Part shown: piece after piece, positions 31,214-39,165 of the stretch
Layout of the letters: each line of letters begins with the position of its first letter
How positions within the stretch are numbered: position 1 is the stretch's first letter
Origin: Deltaproteobacteria bacterium
GTDB taxonomy: Bacteria > Desulfobacterota > Syntrophia > Syntrophales > UBA5619
Length of the DNA: 39,741 nt
Direction: 5' to 3'
Assembly: GCA_021372695.1 (NCBI GenBank)
Contig: JAJFTY010000231.1
Coordinates: 1 to 39,741, forward strand
Made by a program: the position numbers and the translations under genes
The notes under the pieces: model-generated
What the model was told of the DNA's origin: nothing
The model's input: the letters and a program-made list of their open reading frames with translations, nothing else
The model's database searches: none

Positions 31214-31909
31214 ATGAAGAGCCTACGGGAGGATACGACAAGGACGCGAGGGAGGCTGCTCGAAGCCGCGGGCGAGATCTTCGCGGAAAAGGGGTTCCGC
31301 GATGCGACGATCGCGGAGATCTGCCTGAAGGCCGAGGCCAACGTCGCGGCGGTCAACTACCATTTCGGGAGCAAGGAGACCCTCTACCGCGAGGCATGGC
31401 GGCACGCCTTTGCCCGCTCCGTGGAGGCCCATCCCCCGGACGGCGGGGTGGCCGCGGGCGCCCAGCCGGAAGAGCGCCTGCGGGGCCAGGTCGCGTCCCT
31501 GCTTCAGCGCATCGTGGACAAGAACAACCGGGAGTTTCGGTTCATGCAGCGGGAGTTCGCCAACCCCACCGGCCTCCTGGAGGAGGTGATGCGGGAAGAG
31601 ATGCGGCCCCTGCAACAACGGACGGAGGGGCTGGTTCGCGAACTCCTGGGCCCGCAGGTGACGGATCAGGAGGTGCAATTCTGCGAGGTGGGGATCATCA
31701 GCCAGTGCATCAACCCCGTGATCGTCCGGAGCCGGCGGGCCGGGAATGAGGGAAAACAGGACGGCCCGCGTCGAATTGACGACATCGAGGCCTATGCCCG
31801 GCACGTGCTCACCTTCTCGCTCGCCGGGCTCGCCGCGGTCCGCGCGGCCGCCGAAGCGCGCCGTAAAGGCGGCAAGGCCAAATCGCCGCGAAAGGGGAGC
31901 GCCTTATGA
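31214..31909 (+). CDS. TetR-family repressor with CerR-type C-terminal domain
   Basis: A 231-residue regulator. The N-terminal TetR helix-turn-helix (about 10-58) has EIFAEKGFRDATIAEIC and NVAAVNYHFGSKETLY. The C-terminal half (about 85-215) looks like the CerR/DUF1956 domain of CecR (YbiH), which controls efflux genes in enterobacteria. The start has GGGAGAG 6 nt upstream. Its stop overlaps the ATG of the outer-membrane factor (ATGA at 31906). It is the first gene of the efflux operon and probably represses it through the palindrome at 31162-31183. The inducer is unknown. Confidence 0.9.
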   Translation: MKSLREDTTRTRGRLLEAAGEIFAEKGFRDATIAEICLKAEANVAAVNYHFGSKETLYREAWRHAFARSVEAHPPDGGVAAGAQPEERLRGQVASLLQRIVDKNNREFRFMQREFANPTGLLEEVMREEMRPLQQRTEGLVRELLGPQVTDQEVQFCEVGIISQCINPVIVRSRRAGNEGKQDGPRRIDDIEAYARHVLTFSLAGLAAVRAAAEARRKGGKAKSPRKGSAL

Positions 31910-33645
31910 AGCGCCTGCTGACAAAGAATGACGTGCACGCAAAAACTCCAGAATCCCCTTCCCCTCGACGGGGGAGGGCCAGGGTGGGGGTGGGGACGGG
32001 AAATTTGACTATTTGCGAGGCCGTCAAGAATGACGGGCCCGCAAAAGGTCGTCACCCCGGCGAACCCCGGATCGGAGTCCGGGGCAGGCGCCGGGGTCCA
32101 GTGATTTGTAATCACCGGATATTACTGAATACCGGCTTTCGCCGGTATGACAGCGGTTGTGATGTTTCGACTTTTTACAAGGGCATCAAGAATAGCTTCC
32201 CGGCCATTTTTCGGACCCTCGCCCTGCTCCTGCTCCTGCTTCCCATGGGCTGCGCCATGGTCGGCCCCGATTACGTGCGGCCGCAAACGGTGACACCCGC
32301 CGCCTGGAACACCCCGCTCCAGGGCGGGCTTCAGGAAGGGGCAAACCCGCAGGCGCTCGCCGAGTGGTGGAAGAGCCTGGGCGATCCCGAACTCTCCCGC
32401 CTGATCGAGCGGGCCGCGTCTGGAAACCTCGACCTGAAGAGGGCCGCAGCCCGCGTCCGCGAGGCGCGCGCCAGGCGGGGCCTGAGCAAAGCCGGTCTTT
32501 ACCCCACGATCGACGCCTCGGGCTCCGCGTCCCGGAGCCGCGGGAGCGCCGACACCGGGGGCGCCATGACGACCGACCTCTTTTCCGCGGGGCTGGACGC
32601 ATCCTGGGAGATCGACCTCTTCGGCGGGATGCGGCGCTCGGTGGAAGCAGCCGACGCGGACCTTCAGGCCGCGGGCGAGGACCTGCGCGACACGCTCGTC
32701 TCGCTTCTGGCCGAGGTCGGCCTGAACTACACCGACCTCCGCACGGCCCAGGCCCGCCTTGCCGTGACCGAAAGCAGCCTGAAGAGCCTGGAGGAGACCT
32801 ACAAACTCACGCTCTGGCGCGTCCAGGCGGGCCTGGGCGACGAGCTCGCCGCGGAGCAGGCGCGCTACAACCTGGAGAGCGCCCGGAGCCAGGTCCCGGC
32901 CCTGAGAAGCGCGGTCGCCGAGGCCCAGAACCGCTTGGCGGTGCTGCTCGGCGAGGCCCCGGGCGCGGTGCACGCGGAGCTGGAGAAGGCCGAACCCCTC
33001 CCCGCCCTTCCCGCCTCGGTCGCGGTCGGCGTGCCGGCGGACCTCCTCCGGCAGCGGCCCGACGTGCGCAAGGCCGAGCGTGCCTTCGCGGCCCAGACGG
33101 CGCGGATCGGCGTCGCCACGGCGGAGCTCTACCCGAAGCTGAGACTGAGCGGCGCGATCGGCCTCCAAGCCCTCTCCCTGAACGGGCTTTTCAACTCGGG
33201 GAACTCGACCTCCAGCGCCTCGTCGCTCCTCTCTTGGCGGATCTTCGACGCCGGCACGATCCGGCAGAATATCGAGATCCAGTCGGCCCTGCAGGAGCAG
33301 ACCTTTCTCGCCTACCAGTCGAGCGTGCTTTTGGCCCTGGAGGAGGCGGAAAATGCGATCCTCGCCTATGCCCAGGAGCAGCGGCGCCGGCAGTCGCTCG
33401 GGGAGGCGGCCCAGGCCGCGGCATCCGCCGCGGAGCTCGCGGAGATCAAGTACCGGGCCGGGCTCGTCGATTTCACGGCGGTGCTCGAGGCGGAGCGGTC
33501 GCTCCTCTCCTTCCGCGACCAGCTCGCCCAGAGCGACGGCACCGTCGTCGCGAACCTGGTCAAGCTCTACAAGGCCCTGGGCGGCGGCTGGACCGCCATG
33601 AGCCCGGAAGGGACGGAGACGACCCAAGAGGAAGCGAAGTCATGA
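31906..33645 (+). CDS. Outer-membrane efflux factor (NodT/TolC type) with repeat-extended N-terminus
   Basis: A 579-codon frame. Residues from about 95 onward are a normal NodT-family outer-membrane factor: a hydrophobic signal with lipobox-like PMGC (Cys about 116), then VGPDYVRP, EWWKSLGDPELSRLIERA, and two OEP repeats with a long coiled coil. It would form the TolC-like exit duct of the tripartite pump. The N-terminal 90 or so codons after MKRLLTK are read from dispersed repeats (31951-32151) and make a non-natural extension in front of the signal. ATG 31906 overlaps the tetR stop (ATGA), so it is probably the ancestral start, with the repeat inserted in frame. I see no good in-frame start between the repeat and the signal peptide. 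The protein may be mis-targeted or poorly expressed. Confidence 0.8.
   Translation: MKRLLTKNDVHAKTPESPSPRRGRARVGVGTGNLTICEAVKNDGPAKGRHPGEPRIGVRGRRRGPVICNHRILLNTGFRRYDSGCDVSTFYKGIKNSFPAIFRTLALLLLLLPMGCAMVGPDYVRPQTVTPAAWNTPLQGGLQEGANPQALAEWWKSLGDPELSRLIERAASGNLDLKRAAARVREARARRGLSKAGLYPTIDASGSASRSRGSADTGGAMTTDLFSAGLDASWEIDLFGGMRRSVEAADADLQAAGEDLRDTLVSLLAEVGLNYTDLRTAQARLAVTESSLKSLEETYKLTLWRVQAGLGDELAAEQARYNLESARSQVPALRSAVAEAQNRLAVLLGEAPGAVHAELEKAEPLPALPASVAVGVPADLLRQRPDVRKAERAFAAQTARIGVATAELYPKLRLSGAIGLQALSLNGLFNSGNSTSSASSLLSWRIFDAGTIRQNIEIQSALQEQTFLAYQSSVLLALEEAENAILAYAQEQRRRQSLGEAAQAAASAAELAEIKYRAGLVDFTAVLEAERSLLSFRDQLAQSDGTVVANLVKLYKALGGGWTAMSPEGTETTQEEAKS
31951..32000. repeat. G/C-tract dispersed repeat inside the outer-membrane factor frame
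   Basis: A CCCCTTCCCCTCGACGGGGG-like inverted tract followed by GGTGGGGGTGGGGACGGG. It resembles the CCCTCTCCCC/GGGGAGAGGG family of intergenic repeats. It lies directly upstream of the repeat at 32051-32151; together they form the inserted block. Confidence 0.5.
32051..32151. repeat. Palindromic dispersed repeat, copy 1
   Basis: It begins GTCACCCCGGCGAA and ends TTCGCCGGTATGAC, with GGGGTCCAG and an ACTGAATACCGGC-type segment inside. The ends are inverted repeats of each other. The same structure occurs at 33695-33774. The family (GTCATTCCCGCGAAAGCGGG-like) is familiar to me from many proteobacterial intergenic regions. Confidence 0.7.
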
Positions 33646-33694
33646 CCGCAGCCGTCACTGGAATGGCAACGACTCGTCACTGGACCCATAAGTC

Positions 33695-33774
33695 GTCACC
33701 CCGGCGGAAGCCGGGGTCCAGGGCCGCTGCAACTACCGTACGTGATACTGGATGCCGGCCTTCGCCGGCATGAC
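33695..33774. repeat. Palindromic dispersed repeat, copy 2
   Basis: It starts GTCACCCCGGCGGAAGCCGG and ends TTCGCCGGCATGAC, the same inverted-end layout as copy 1 but with a shorter interior. It occupies the junction between the outer-membrane factor and the adaptor. A nearby direct repeat GTCACTGGA (33654-33662 and 33676-33684) precedes it. Confidence 0.7.
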
Positions 33775-33796
33775 GAATAGCAAAAGGATGACCGAT

Positions 33797-35089
33797 ATGA
33801 CCGAACGAAACGATGAAAACGAAATCGCGAAAACCCTGAAGATCGGCACAGGCAGCGGCACGGGCCGGAGATGGCTCCACAGGGCCGCAATCCTGCTCTG
33901 CCTCCTGATCGCCGCCCTCGCGGCCTGGCATTTTCTGAAGCCCGACCCCCAGGCCAAAGCCACGCAGTACAAGACCGAACAGGTCAAAAGGGGCGACCTC
34001 ACCGTGATCGTGACCGCAACCGGCACCCTCAAGCCGACGAACTCCGTCGACGTGGGAAGCGAGCTCTCCGGCACGGTCAAGAGCGTGGAGGCGGACTACA
34101 ACGACCGCGTCAAGGTCGGCCAGGTGCTGGTGCGGCTCGACACCACGAAGCTGGAGGCGACGATCACCCAGACCAGGGCTCAGCTCGAATCGGCCCGGGC
34201 CAAGGTACTTCAGGCCGAGGCCACGGTCGCGGAGACCCGGGCCAAGCTCGCCCAGTTCAGGAAGGCGCGGGAGATCAGCCAGGGCCGGCTTTCCTCCCAG
34301 TCCGAGGTCGATGCGGCCGAGGCGGCTTATGCCCGGGCCCAGGCCGACGCCGCCGCATCAGCGGCCGCCGTCTCCCAGGTGAAGGCCCTCCTCGAAGCGA
34401 ACGAAACCGACCTCGCCAAGGCCGTGATCCGCTCGCCCATCAACGGCATCGTCCTTTCCCGCAACATCGAGCCCGGCCAGACCGTGGCCGCGGCGTTCCA
34501 GGCCCCGGTTCTCTTCAGCCTGGCCGAAGACCTGACCCGGATGGACCTCCACGTGAACGTGGACGAGGCCGACATCGGCAAGATCCGGGAGGGGCAGAAG
34601 GCGACCTTCACCGTGGCCGCCTACCCGAACCGCACCTTCACGGCCCGGATCACCCAGGCGCGCTACGGCTCCTCCACCACCTCGGGCGTGGTCACCTACG
34701 AGACGATCCTGAAGGTCGCGAACCCCGACCTCTCGCTTAGGCCCGGCATGACCGCGACCGCCGACGTGACCGTCCTGGAGCTGAAGGACGCGCTCCTGAT
34801 CCCGGGCGCGGCGCTCCGCTTCACCCCGCCCGTGCAGGCCGAGGCGGCGAAGGGCTCGCCGGGGCTCCTCTTCTCCATCCTGCCGCGACCGCCCCGGTCC
34901 GCGCCCAAGGCCGACAACGGGAACGTGGGCAAGGGTCAGCAGCGGATCTGGGTGCTGAAGGAGGGCCTGCCCAGCCCGGTGACGATCACGACCGGCTCGA
35001 CGAGCGGAAGCTGGACCGAGGTCGCCTCGGGAAACCTCGCCGCCGGCATGCCCGTGATCACCGACATCCTGACGGGGGCCGCGAAATGA
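33797..35089 (+). CDS. MacA-like periplasmic adaptor (HlyD/RND-type)
   Basis: A 430-residue membrane-fusion protein. It has an N-terminal transmembrane anchor (about 33-50 of this start), a lipoyl/barrel-sandwich half (VTATGTLKPTNSVDVGSELSG), an alpha-helical hairpin (about 100-190, rich in A/E/Q), a second lipoyl half (VIRSPINGIVLSRNIEPGQTV) and beta-barrel and MP domains. It connects the MacB-type transporter to the outer-membrane duct. Longer in-frame starts at 33752 and 33770 lie inside the dispersed repeat. ATG 33797 has AAAGGA about 9 nt upstream; ATG 33788 is the alternative. The original start may have been ATG 33642, which overlaps the previous stop but is now out of frame. The stop overlaps the ATPase start (ATGA). 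Confidence 0.87.
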   Translation: MTERNDENEIAKTLKIGTGSGTGRRWLHRAAILLCLLIAALAAWHFLKPDPQAKATQYKTEQVKRGDLTVIVTATGTLKPTNSVDVGSELSGTVKSVEADYNDRVKVGQVLVRLDTTKLEATITQTRAQLESARAKVLQAEATVAETRAKLAQFRKAREISQGRLSSQSEVDAAEAAYARAQADAAASAAAVSQVKALLEANETDLAKAVIRSPINGIVLSRNIEPGQTVAAAFQAPVLFSLAEDLTRMDLHVNVDEADIGKIREGQKATFTVAAYPNRTFTARITQARYGSSTTSGVVTYETILKVANPDLSLRPGMTATADVTVLELKDALLIPGAALRFTPPVQAEAAKGSPGLLFSILPRPPRSAPKADNGNVGKGQQRIWVLKEGLPSPVTITTGSTSGSWTEVASGNLAAGMPVITDILTGAAK

Positions 35090-35826
35090 GCGCGAGCGGG
35101 CAGGAGCAAAATGGCAGCCGGCCGCCGGAAGAGGTCGTCGTCTTCCGGGGGGTGACCAAGATCTACGGCCGGGGGGATGCCTCGATGCAGGCCCTGCGCG
35201 GGATCGACCTCGACATCGTGGCGGGGGAATTCGTGGCGATCATGGGGCCGAGCGGATCGGGGAAGTCGACCTGCATGAACATCCTCGGCTGCCTCGACAC
35301 GCCGACGGCCGGGAGCTACCGCTTCAAGGGGGTCGAGGTGGGGAGCCTGGACCGCAACCAGCGCGCCCTGCTCCGCCGCCACTACCAGGGGTTCGTGTTC
35401 CAGGGGTACAACCTGCTTTCCCGCACCACGGCCCTGGAGAACGTGGAGCTGCCGCTCCTCTACCGCGGCGCCTCGGCCCACGAACGCAGGCTTCGCGCCC
35501 GCGCGGCCCTGGAGACCGTGGGGCTCACCGGGTGGGAGTCCCACTCGCCGGCCGAGCTCTCCGGGGGCCAGCAGCAGCGGGTCGCCATCGCGCGGGCCAT
35601 CGTGACCGAGCCCGCGGTGCTCCTCGCCGACGAGCCGACCGGAAACCTCGACACGGCCCGGAGCCGGGAGATCATGGAGCTCCTCACCCGCCTCAACCGC
35701 GAGCGGGGGATCACCGTCATCATGGTCACCCACGAGCCAGATATGGCCGGGTACGCCTCGCGGATCATCCGGTTCATGGACGGCCTGGTCGCGTCGGACC
35801 GGCCGAATGGAGGAAAATCGTCATGA
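35086..35826 (+). CDS. MacB-type ABC transporter ATP-binding protein
   Basis: A 246-residue ATPase of the LolD/MacB subfamily with Walker A GPSGSGKST (about residue 53), a Q-loop in GFVFQGYNL, signature LSGGQQQRVAIARA, Walker B AVLLADEPTGNLD and H-loop VTHEP. All catalytic residues are present. Its start overlaps the adaptor stop and its stop overlaps the permease start by 4 nt. In canonical MacB the ATPase and permease are fused; here they are separate genes. Confidence 0.95.
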   Translation: MSASGQEQNGSRPPEEVVVFRGVTKIYGRGDASMQALRGIDLDIVAGEFVAIMGPSGSGKSTCMNILGCLDTPTAGSYRFKGVEVGSLDRNQRALLRRHYQGFVFQGYNLLSRTTALENVELPLLYRGASAHERRLRARAALETVGLTGWESHSPAELSGGQQQRVAIARAIVTEPAVLLADEPTGNLDTARSREIMELLTRLNRERGITVIMVTHEPDMAGYASRIIRFMDGLVASDRPNGGKSS

Positions 35827-37028
35827 TCGGGAACACCATCCTGCTCGCCCTGCGCGAGATCCGGCGGAACCTGCTCCGCTCCTTTCTCACCATCCTCGGC
35901 ATCGTGATCGGGGTCGGGGCCGTGATCACCATGGTGACCCTGGGCGGCGGCGCGACCCTCCAGGTGCGGCAGCAGATCGCGAACCTGGGGAGCAACATGC
36001 TCATCGTGAGCGCGGGGAAACGAATGGGGCCGGGCCAGGCCTCGGGCGCCGCGCTCTTCAAGGAGGTGGACGGGGAGGCGATTGCCGCCGAGGTGAGCGA
36101 CATCGCCGCGGTCGCCCCGGTCTCCACCCAGTCGCTGAAGGCGATCTTCGGAAACCAGAACTGGTCATCGAGCGTGGTCGGGACCGACAACCGCTACCTC
36201 CAGGTCACCAACCGGACCCTCCGGGCCGGGCGGCCCTTCAACGACGGCGAGCTGCGCGGCGGGGCCTCGGTCTGCCTCATCGGGGAGACGGTGCGGAAGA
36301 AGCTCTTCGGCGCCCAGGACCCGGTCGGGCAGAGGGTGCGCCTGCAGAAGTTCTCCTGCGAGGTGGTCGGCCTCCTGGAGGCAAAGGGGCAGAGCAGCAT
36401 GGGGATGGACCAGGACGACCTGGTGGTGATCCCGCTCCGCACGTTGCAGCGGCGCATCTCGGGCAACCAGGACGTTGCGCTCATCGAGGTTTCGGTGCGG
36501 GAGGGCGCCTCCACCGACAAGGCGAAGAAGGACATCGAAAGCCTGATGCGGGTGCGGCGCCACCTGGGGCCGAGCGACGAGGACAACTTCACCGTGATGG
36601 ACATGAAGGAGATCACGGCCATGCTGACCGGGACGACCAAGATGCTGACCGCGCTCCTCAGCGCGGTTGCGGCCGTGAGCCTGCTCGTGGGCGGGATCGG
36701 CATCATGAACATCATGCTCGTGTCGGTGACCGAGCGGACCCGCGAGATCGGCATCCGGCTCGCCATCGGCGCCCTGGAGCGGGAGGTGCTCACCCAGTTC
36801 CTGGTGGAGGCGGTGGTCCTCTCCTCCTTCGGCGGGCTGATCGGCATCGCCATCGCCCTGGCCGGATCGGTGTGGCTGTCGGCCATGCTCCAGGTGCCCT
36901 TCGTCTTCAACGGAGGGATCGTGCTGATCGCCTTCCTCTTCTCGGCGATGGTGGGGGTGGTCTTCGGCTACTTCCCGGCGCTCAAGGCGGCGCGGCTCGA
37001 CCCGATCGTGGCCTTGAGGCACGAGTGA
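35823..37028 (+). CDS. MacB-type ABC transporter permease
   Basis: A 401-residue permease with the MacB/FtsX layout: one N-terminal transmembrane helix (about 20-45, after ALREIRRNLLRSFLTILGI), a large periplasmic MacB_PCD domain (about 50-250), and three C-terminal helices beginning near 275. GGIGIMNIMLVSVTERTREIG-type text follows helix 2, and the tail reads AARLDPIVALRHE. A longer in-frame start at 35532 lies inside the ATPase gene and is rejected; ATG 35823 overlaps the ATPase stop (ATGA). With the adaptor and outer-membrane factor it should export a substrate from the periplasm or inner membrane. The substrate is unknown. Confidence 0.95.
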   Translation: MIGNTILLALREIRRNLLRSFLTILGIVIGVGAVITMVTLGGGATLQVRQQIANLGSNMLIVSAGKRMGPGQASGAALFKEVDGEAIAAEVSDIAAVAPVSTQSLKAIFGNQNWSSSVVGTDNRYLQVTNRTLRAGRPFNDGELRGGASVCLIGETVRKKLFGAQDPVGQRVRLQKFSCEVVGLLEAKGQSSMGMDQDDLVVIPLRTLQRRISGNQDVALIEVSVREGASTDKAKKDIESLMRVRRHLGPSDEDNFTVMDMKEITAMLTGTTKMLTALLSAVAAVSLLVGGIGIMNIMLVSVTERTREIGIRLAIGALEREVLTQFLVEAVVLSSFGGLIGIAIALAGSVWLSAMLQVPFVFNGGIVLIAFLFSAMVGVVFGYFPALKAARLDPIVALRHE

Positions 37029-37140
37029 TAAGTGAGGCCCGTTGATCCTCCGGTACCTGCTCATCCACGATGCGTTCAGCCGCCAATTGCATCAGTCCCA
37101 TGAGTATGGTAGTAGAATCGACGAATTATTGGTCAAAATA

Positions 37141-37324
37141 TGACCCGGCAACCAGTCATTTTGCTGGAAAGATACAGAGAGGCGTAACAAGTGAAAAAAA
37201 GAAATATCGTTATCCGTTTTTTGGTCATTCTCATGACGATTGCCACCATTTCTGCATGTACAGCGCCAAGCATGCACCGTGTTAGTGACATTTACCAAAG
37301 CAAGGTGACCGGCAACTGAGTCAT
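37141..37324. repeat. Imperfect 19-bp direct repeats flanking a small lipoprotein gene
   Basis: TGACCCGGCAACCAGTCAT (37141-37159) and TGACCGGCAACTGAGTCAT (37306-37324) differ by one inserted or deleted base on each side and one substitution. They bracket most of the 42-codon gene and could mark an inserted segment. Chance is not excluded. Confidence 0.35.
37191..37319 (+). CDS. 42-residue predicted lipoprotein
   Basis: A GTG start with AGAGAGG 8 nt upstream gives a 42-residue protein. Its first 23 residues (MKKRNIVIRFLVILMTIATI, then SAC) form a lipoprotein signal with lipobox ISAC. The mature part is only about 20 polar residues. It is too short for normal gene calling, but the signal peptide is convincing. 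No function is known; similar tiny lipoproteins include entericidin-like and lysis proteins, to which I see no real similarity. It lies after the efflux operon in AT-richer DNA. Confidence 0.55.
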   Translation: MKKRNIVIRFLVILMTIATISACTAPSMHRVSDIYQSKVTGN

Positions 37325-37429
37325 GCAGTTATCGTAACCCTCGCTGGATGGCGAGCCCGTCAGACTTTGAATCTCAGGCCGATTGCCGCGATCCGTTCGA
37401 CGACGGCATCATCCGCGCTTGGCCCCATT

Positions 37430-37471
37430 GCCGCAAGGCTGGACCCAATCGTGGCGCTCCGGCATGAGTGA
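37430..37471 (+). pseudogene. Orphan MacB-permease C-terminal tail (right copy)
   Basis: These 42 nt encode AARLDPIVALRHE and a TGA, identical in protein to the true permease end at 36987-37028 but differing at roughly 10 of 42 bases, mostly synonymous. It is the end of a different macB-like gene whose body is missing. The remaining sequence of the gap 37029-37565 holds the small lipoprotein and no other clear gene. Confidence 0.6.
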
Positions 37472-37565
37472 GCGAGGAAGCACCTCGCTCCGATTTGACC
37501 GTTACCGTTTCTTTCACCGCCCGGGTGATGGCCTCCCGGATTTGCCGGATATGAAAGGGGCGGTG

Positions 37566-39065
37566 CTATTGGACCTTATCCGGCGCGACCTGCTCGCGCA
37601 TCTTCGCCTTTTCCGCTATGATTCTATAGGTCAGTTTGTACGCAACATAGTATTTGTAAATGTTTCGAACGTAGGTTGTGTTCTCGAAACCGATTTTTTC
37701 GGCTGCGACCAGCTCGACGTTGCTGAACCACTTGTTCGGATCAAGTCCCCGTTTCTCTGCCAGTTTGCGCATCCTCGATATATTCCCCGGTCCGGCATTG
37801 TAGCTGGCAAAGGCAAATAGCGAGTGGTCCTGCTCGCTGAAGTTTGCATCCCGAAAGTAGTTCGTCATCAGCCCGTCCATATACTTTGCACCGGCATGAA
37901 CGTTGTGCTCGGCAACTTTGATGTCACCGACTTTCATCGACTTCCCGGTCGCCGGCATGATCTGCATGATGCCGATAGCGCCGACGGGGCTGCGCTTGCT
38001 CTGATCCAGGGTGGATTCCTGATAGCCCTGTGCGGCCAGCATGATCGGCTCGAATCCGTACTTTCGTCCGTATTTTTCGAACAGGGCAACGGTCTTCTCG
38101 AAGCGCTTCCATTCGGCAGTATCTGTCGGGTCCTTGATTTGTTTGATACGTTGATGATACTGCGCCAGCCGCCTCTCGATAATCCCATGTTTGTTGAGAT
38201 AACTTTTGCAGAAGTCCCTGATTTCCGCCTCCAGCATCGGGCTGTCCTTGCGGATCGCCCAACCCATCTTGCTGCTGTGGAATACGATGTCATCCCTGAC
38301 CGTGATCCTGGGCAGAACCTGCACCCATATCTTGGCCATCCAGTCATCGACGACAAGGAATTGGAAGATCCCGGCGTTCAGCATTTCCAGTAGATCTTCA
38401 TCCTCCAGGGCATCGGGGACGAGGACGATATTGATCGGCGGCTTCTGTTCGCTTTGAAAACGGTCGTTCAGAACCCTCAGGCTATCGTAATAGCTTGTCG
38501 CTTTGCGAACGTGCACGGTTTTGCCGGCAAGATCGTCGATGACGTTGATAGCGGGTGACGTCGGCCCCGTCACCAGGACTTCCGATGCGCCGGGTATTTC
38601 CACCGGCGCGACAAAATCCACTGTCTTTAAACGTTCCTCGGTGACCGTGATATCGCCGGCGGCGATGTCGCCAAGGCCCCCGGCCACGTCCGTAAGCAGG
38701 ATGTCGCGCGTATGGGGGATGATAAATATCGTCAAGGGGCGCCGTTTGAGTTTCTTTGCATATTTCTTGTTGAGGAAACGTTCAAAGTCCCGCACCGTAT
38801 CGCCGGTCACGCCCCGCTCCCGGCCCCTGTCGTTGAAGTAAAGGGTACGGCTGTGCGGCAGGAGGACCCGTATTGCCCGGCTTTCCAGCATCTTGTCGAA
38901 GTCCCCGGTGATCACTTTGTTGGCGAGGACAAGACCGCGCGGTTTCTGTTGCTCATCTTCTCCTGTCGGTGCGGCGACGGCTGGCTTTGCTGCGCTGATT
39001 GCCACCGCGACCCATACCAGACATAGAATATAGCGGAGTGATATTAATTTGTTGAATTGATCCAT
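37566..39065 (-). CDS. MltF-like membrane-bound lytic transglycosylase
   Basis: A 499-residue periplasmic protein. After a signal peptide (about 1-31, cut after AVAA) comes a transporter-type substrate-binding domain (SBP_bac_3, about 60-290, with GDIAAGDITVTEERL). The SLT domain (about 315-465) follows, with the catalytic Glu in QGYQESTLDQ near residue 351, GAIGIMQIMPATG, and FASYNAGPGN. The layout is that of MltF, which cleaves peptidoglycan between MurNAc and GlcNAc to 1,6-anhydro products. The binding domain in MltF senses peptides. ATG 39065 has GGAAGGTG 6 nt upstream. GC content is lower than in the rest of the window, suggesting separate origin. Confidence 0.92.
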   Translation of the reverse strand: MDQFNKLISLRYILCLVWVAVAISAAKPAVAAPTGEDEQQKPRGLVLANKVITGDFDKMLESRAIRVLLPHSRTLYFNDRGRERGVTGDTVRDFERFLNKKYAKKLKRRPLTIFIIPHTRDILLTDVAGGLGDIAAGDITVTEERLKTVDFVAPVEIPGASEVLVTGPTSPAINVIDDLAGKTVHVRKATSYYDSLRVLNDRFQSEQKPPINIVLVPDALEDEDLLEMLNAGIFQFLVVDDWMAKIWVQVLPRITVRDDIVFHSSKMGWAIRKDSPMLEAEIRDFCKSYLNKHGIIERRLAQYHQRIKQIKDPTDTAEWKRFEKTVALFEKYGRKYGFEPIMLAAQGYQESTLDQSKRSPVGAIGIMQIMPATGKSMKVGDIKVAEHNVHAGAKYMDGLMTNYFRDANFSEQDHSLFAFASYNAGPGNISRMRKLAEKRGLDPNKWFSNVELVAAEKIGFENTTYVRNIYKYYVAYKLTYRIIAEKAKMREQVAPDKVQ

Positions 39066-39084
39066 GGGTGCACCTTCCGGTTAA

Positions 39085-39113
39085 AATGTAATAAATTCTT
39101 TTCTTACCATCAA
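39085..39113 (-). promoter_or_regulatory. Putative promoter of the MltF-like gene
   Basis: On the minus strand, TTGATG (39108-39113), a 17-nt spacer and TACATT (39085-39090) lie 19 nt before the start codon. Each box matches 4 of 6. The leader would be very short, but the ribosome-binding site at 39071-39078 fits. Confidence 0.35.
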
Positions 39114-39165
39114 TGACGACCTGCGAGCCGGCAACTTGCATGCGACTGGGGATTGCTGCTTACGG

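Noticed and set aside
32364..33773. 469-codon plus-strand frame overlapping the outer-membrane factor
   Set aside because: It is a +1-frame shadow of the efflux factor. Only its last part from ATG 33642 is of interest, as the possible old adaptor start.
35532..35822. Upstream extension of the MacB permease
   Set aside because: The extra 97 codons lie inside the ATPase gene in another frame and encode Arg/His-rich text. The ATGA overlap at 35823 and the conserved N-terminus fix the start.
37348..37467. 39-codon plus-strand frame over the right orphan macB tail
   Set aside because: It is a different frame from the conserved AARLDPIVALRHE tail, lacks a ribosome-binding site, and ends within the tail by chance.
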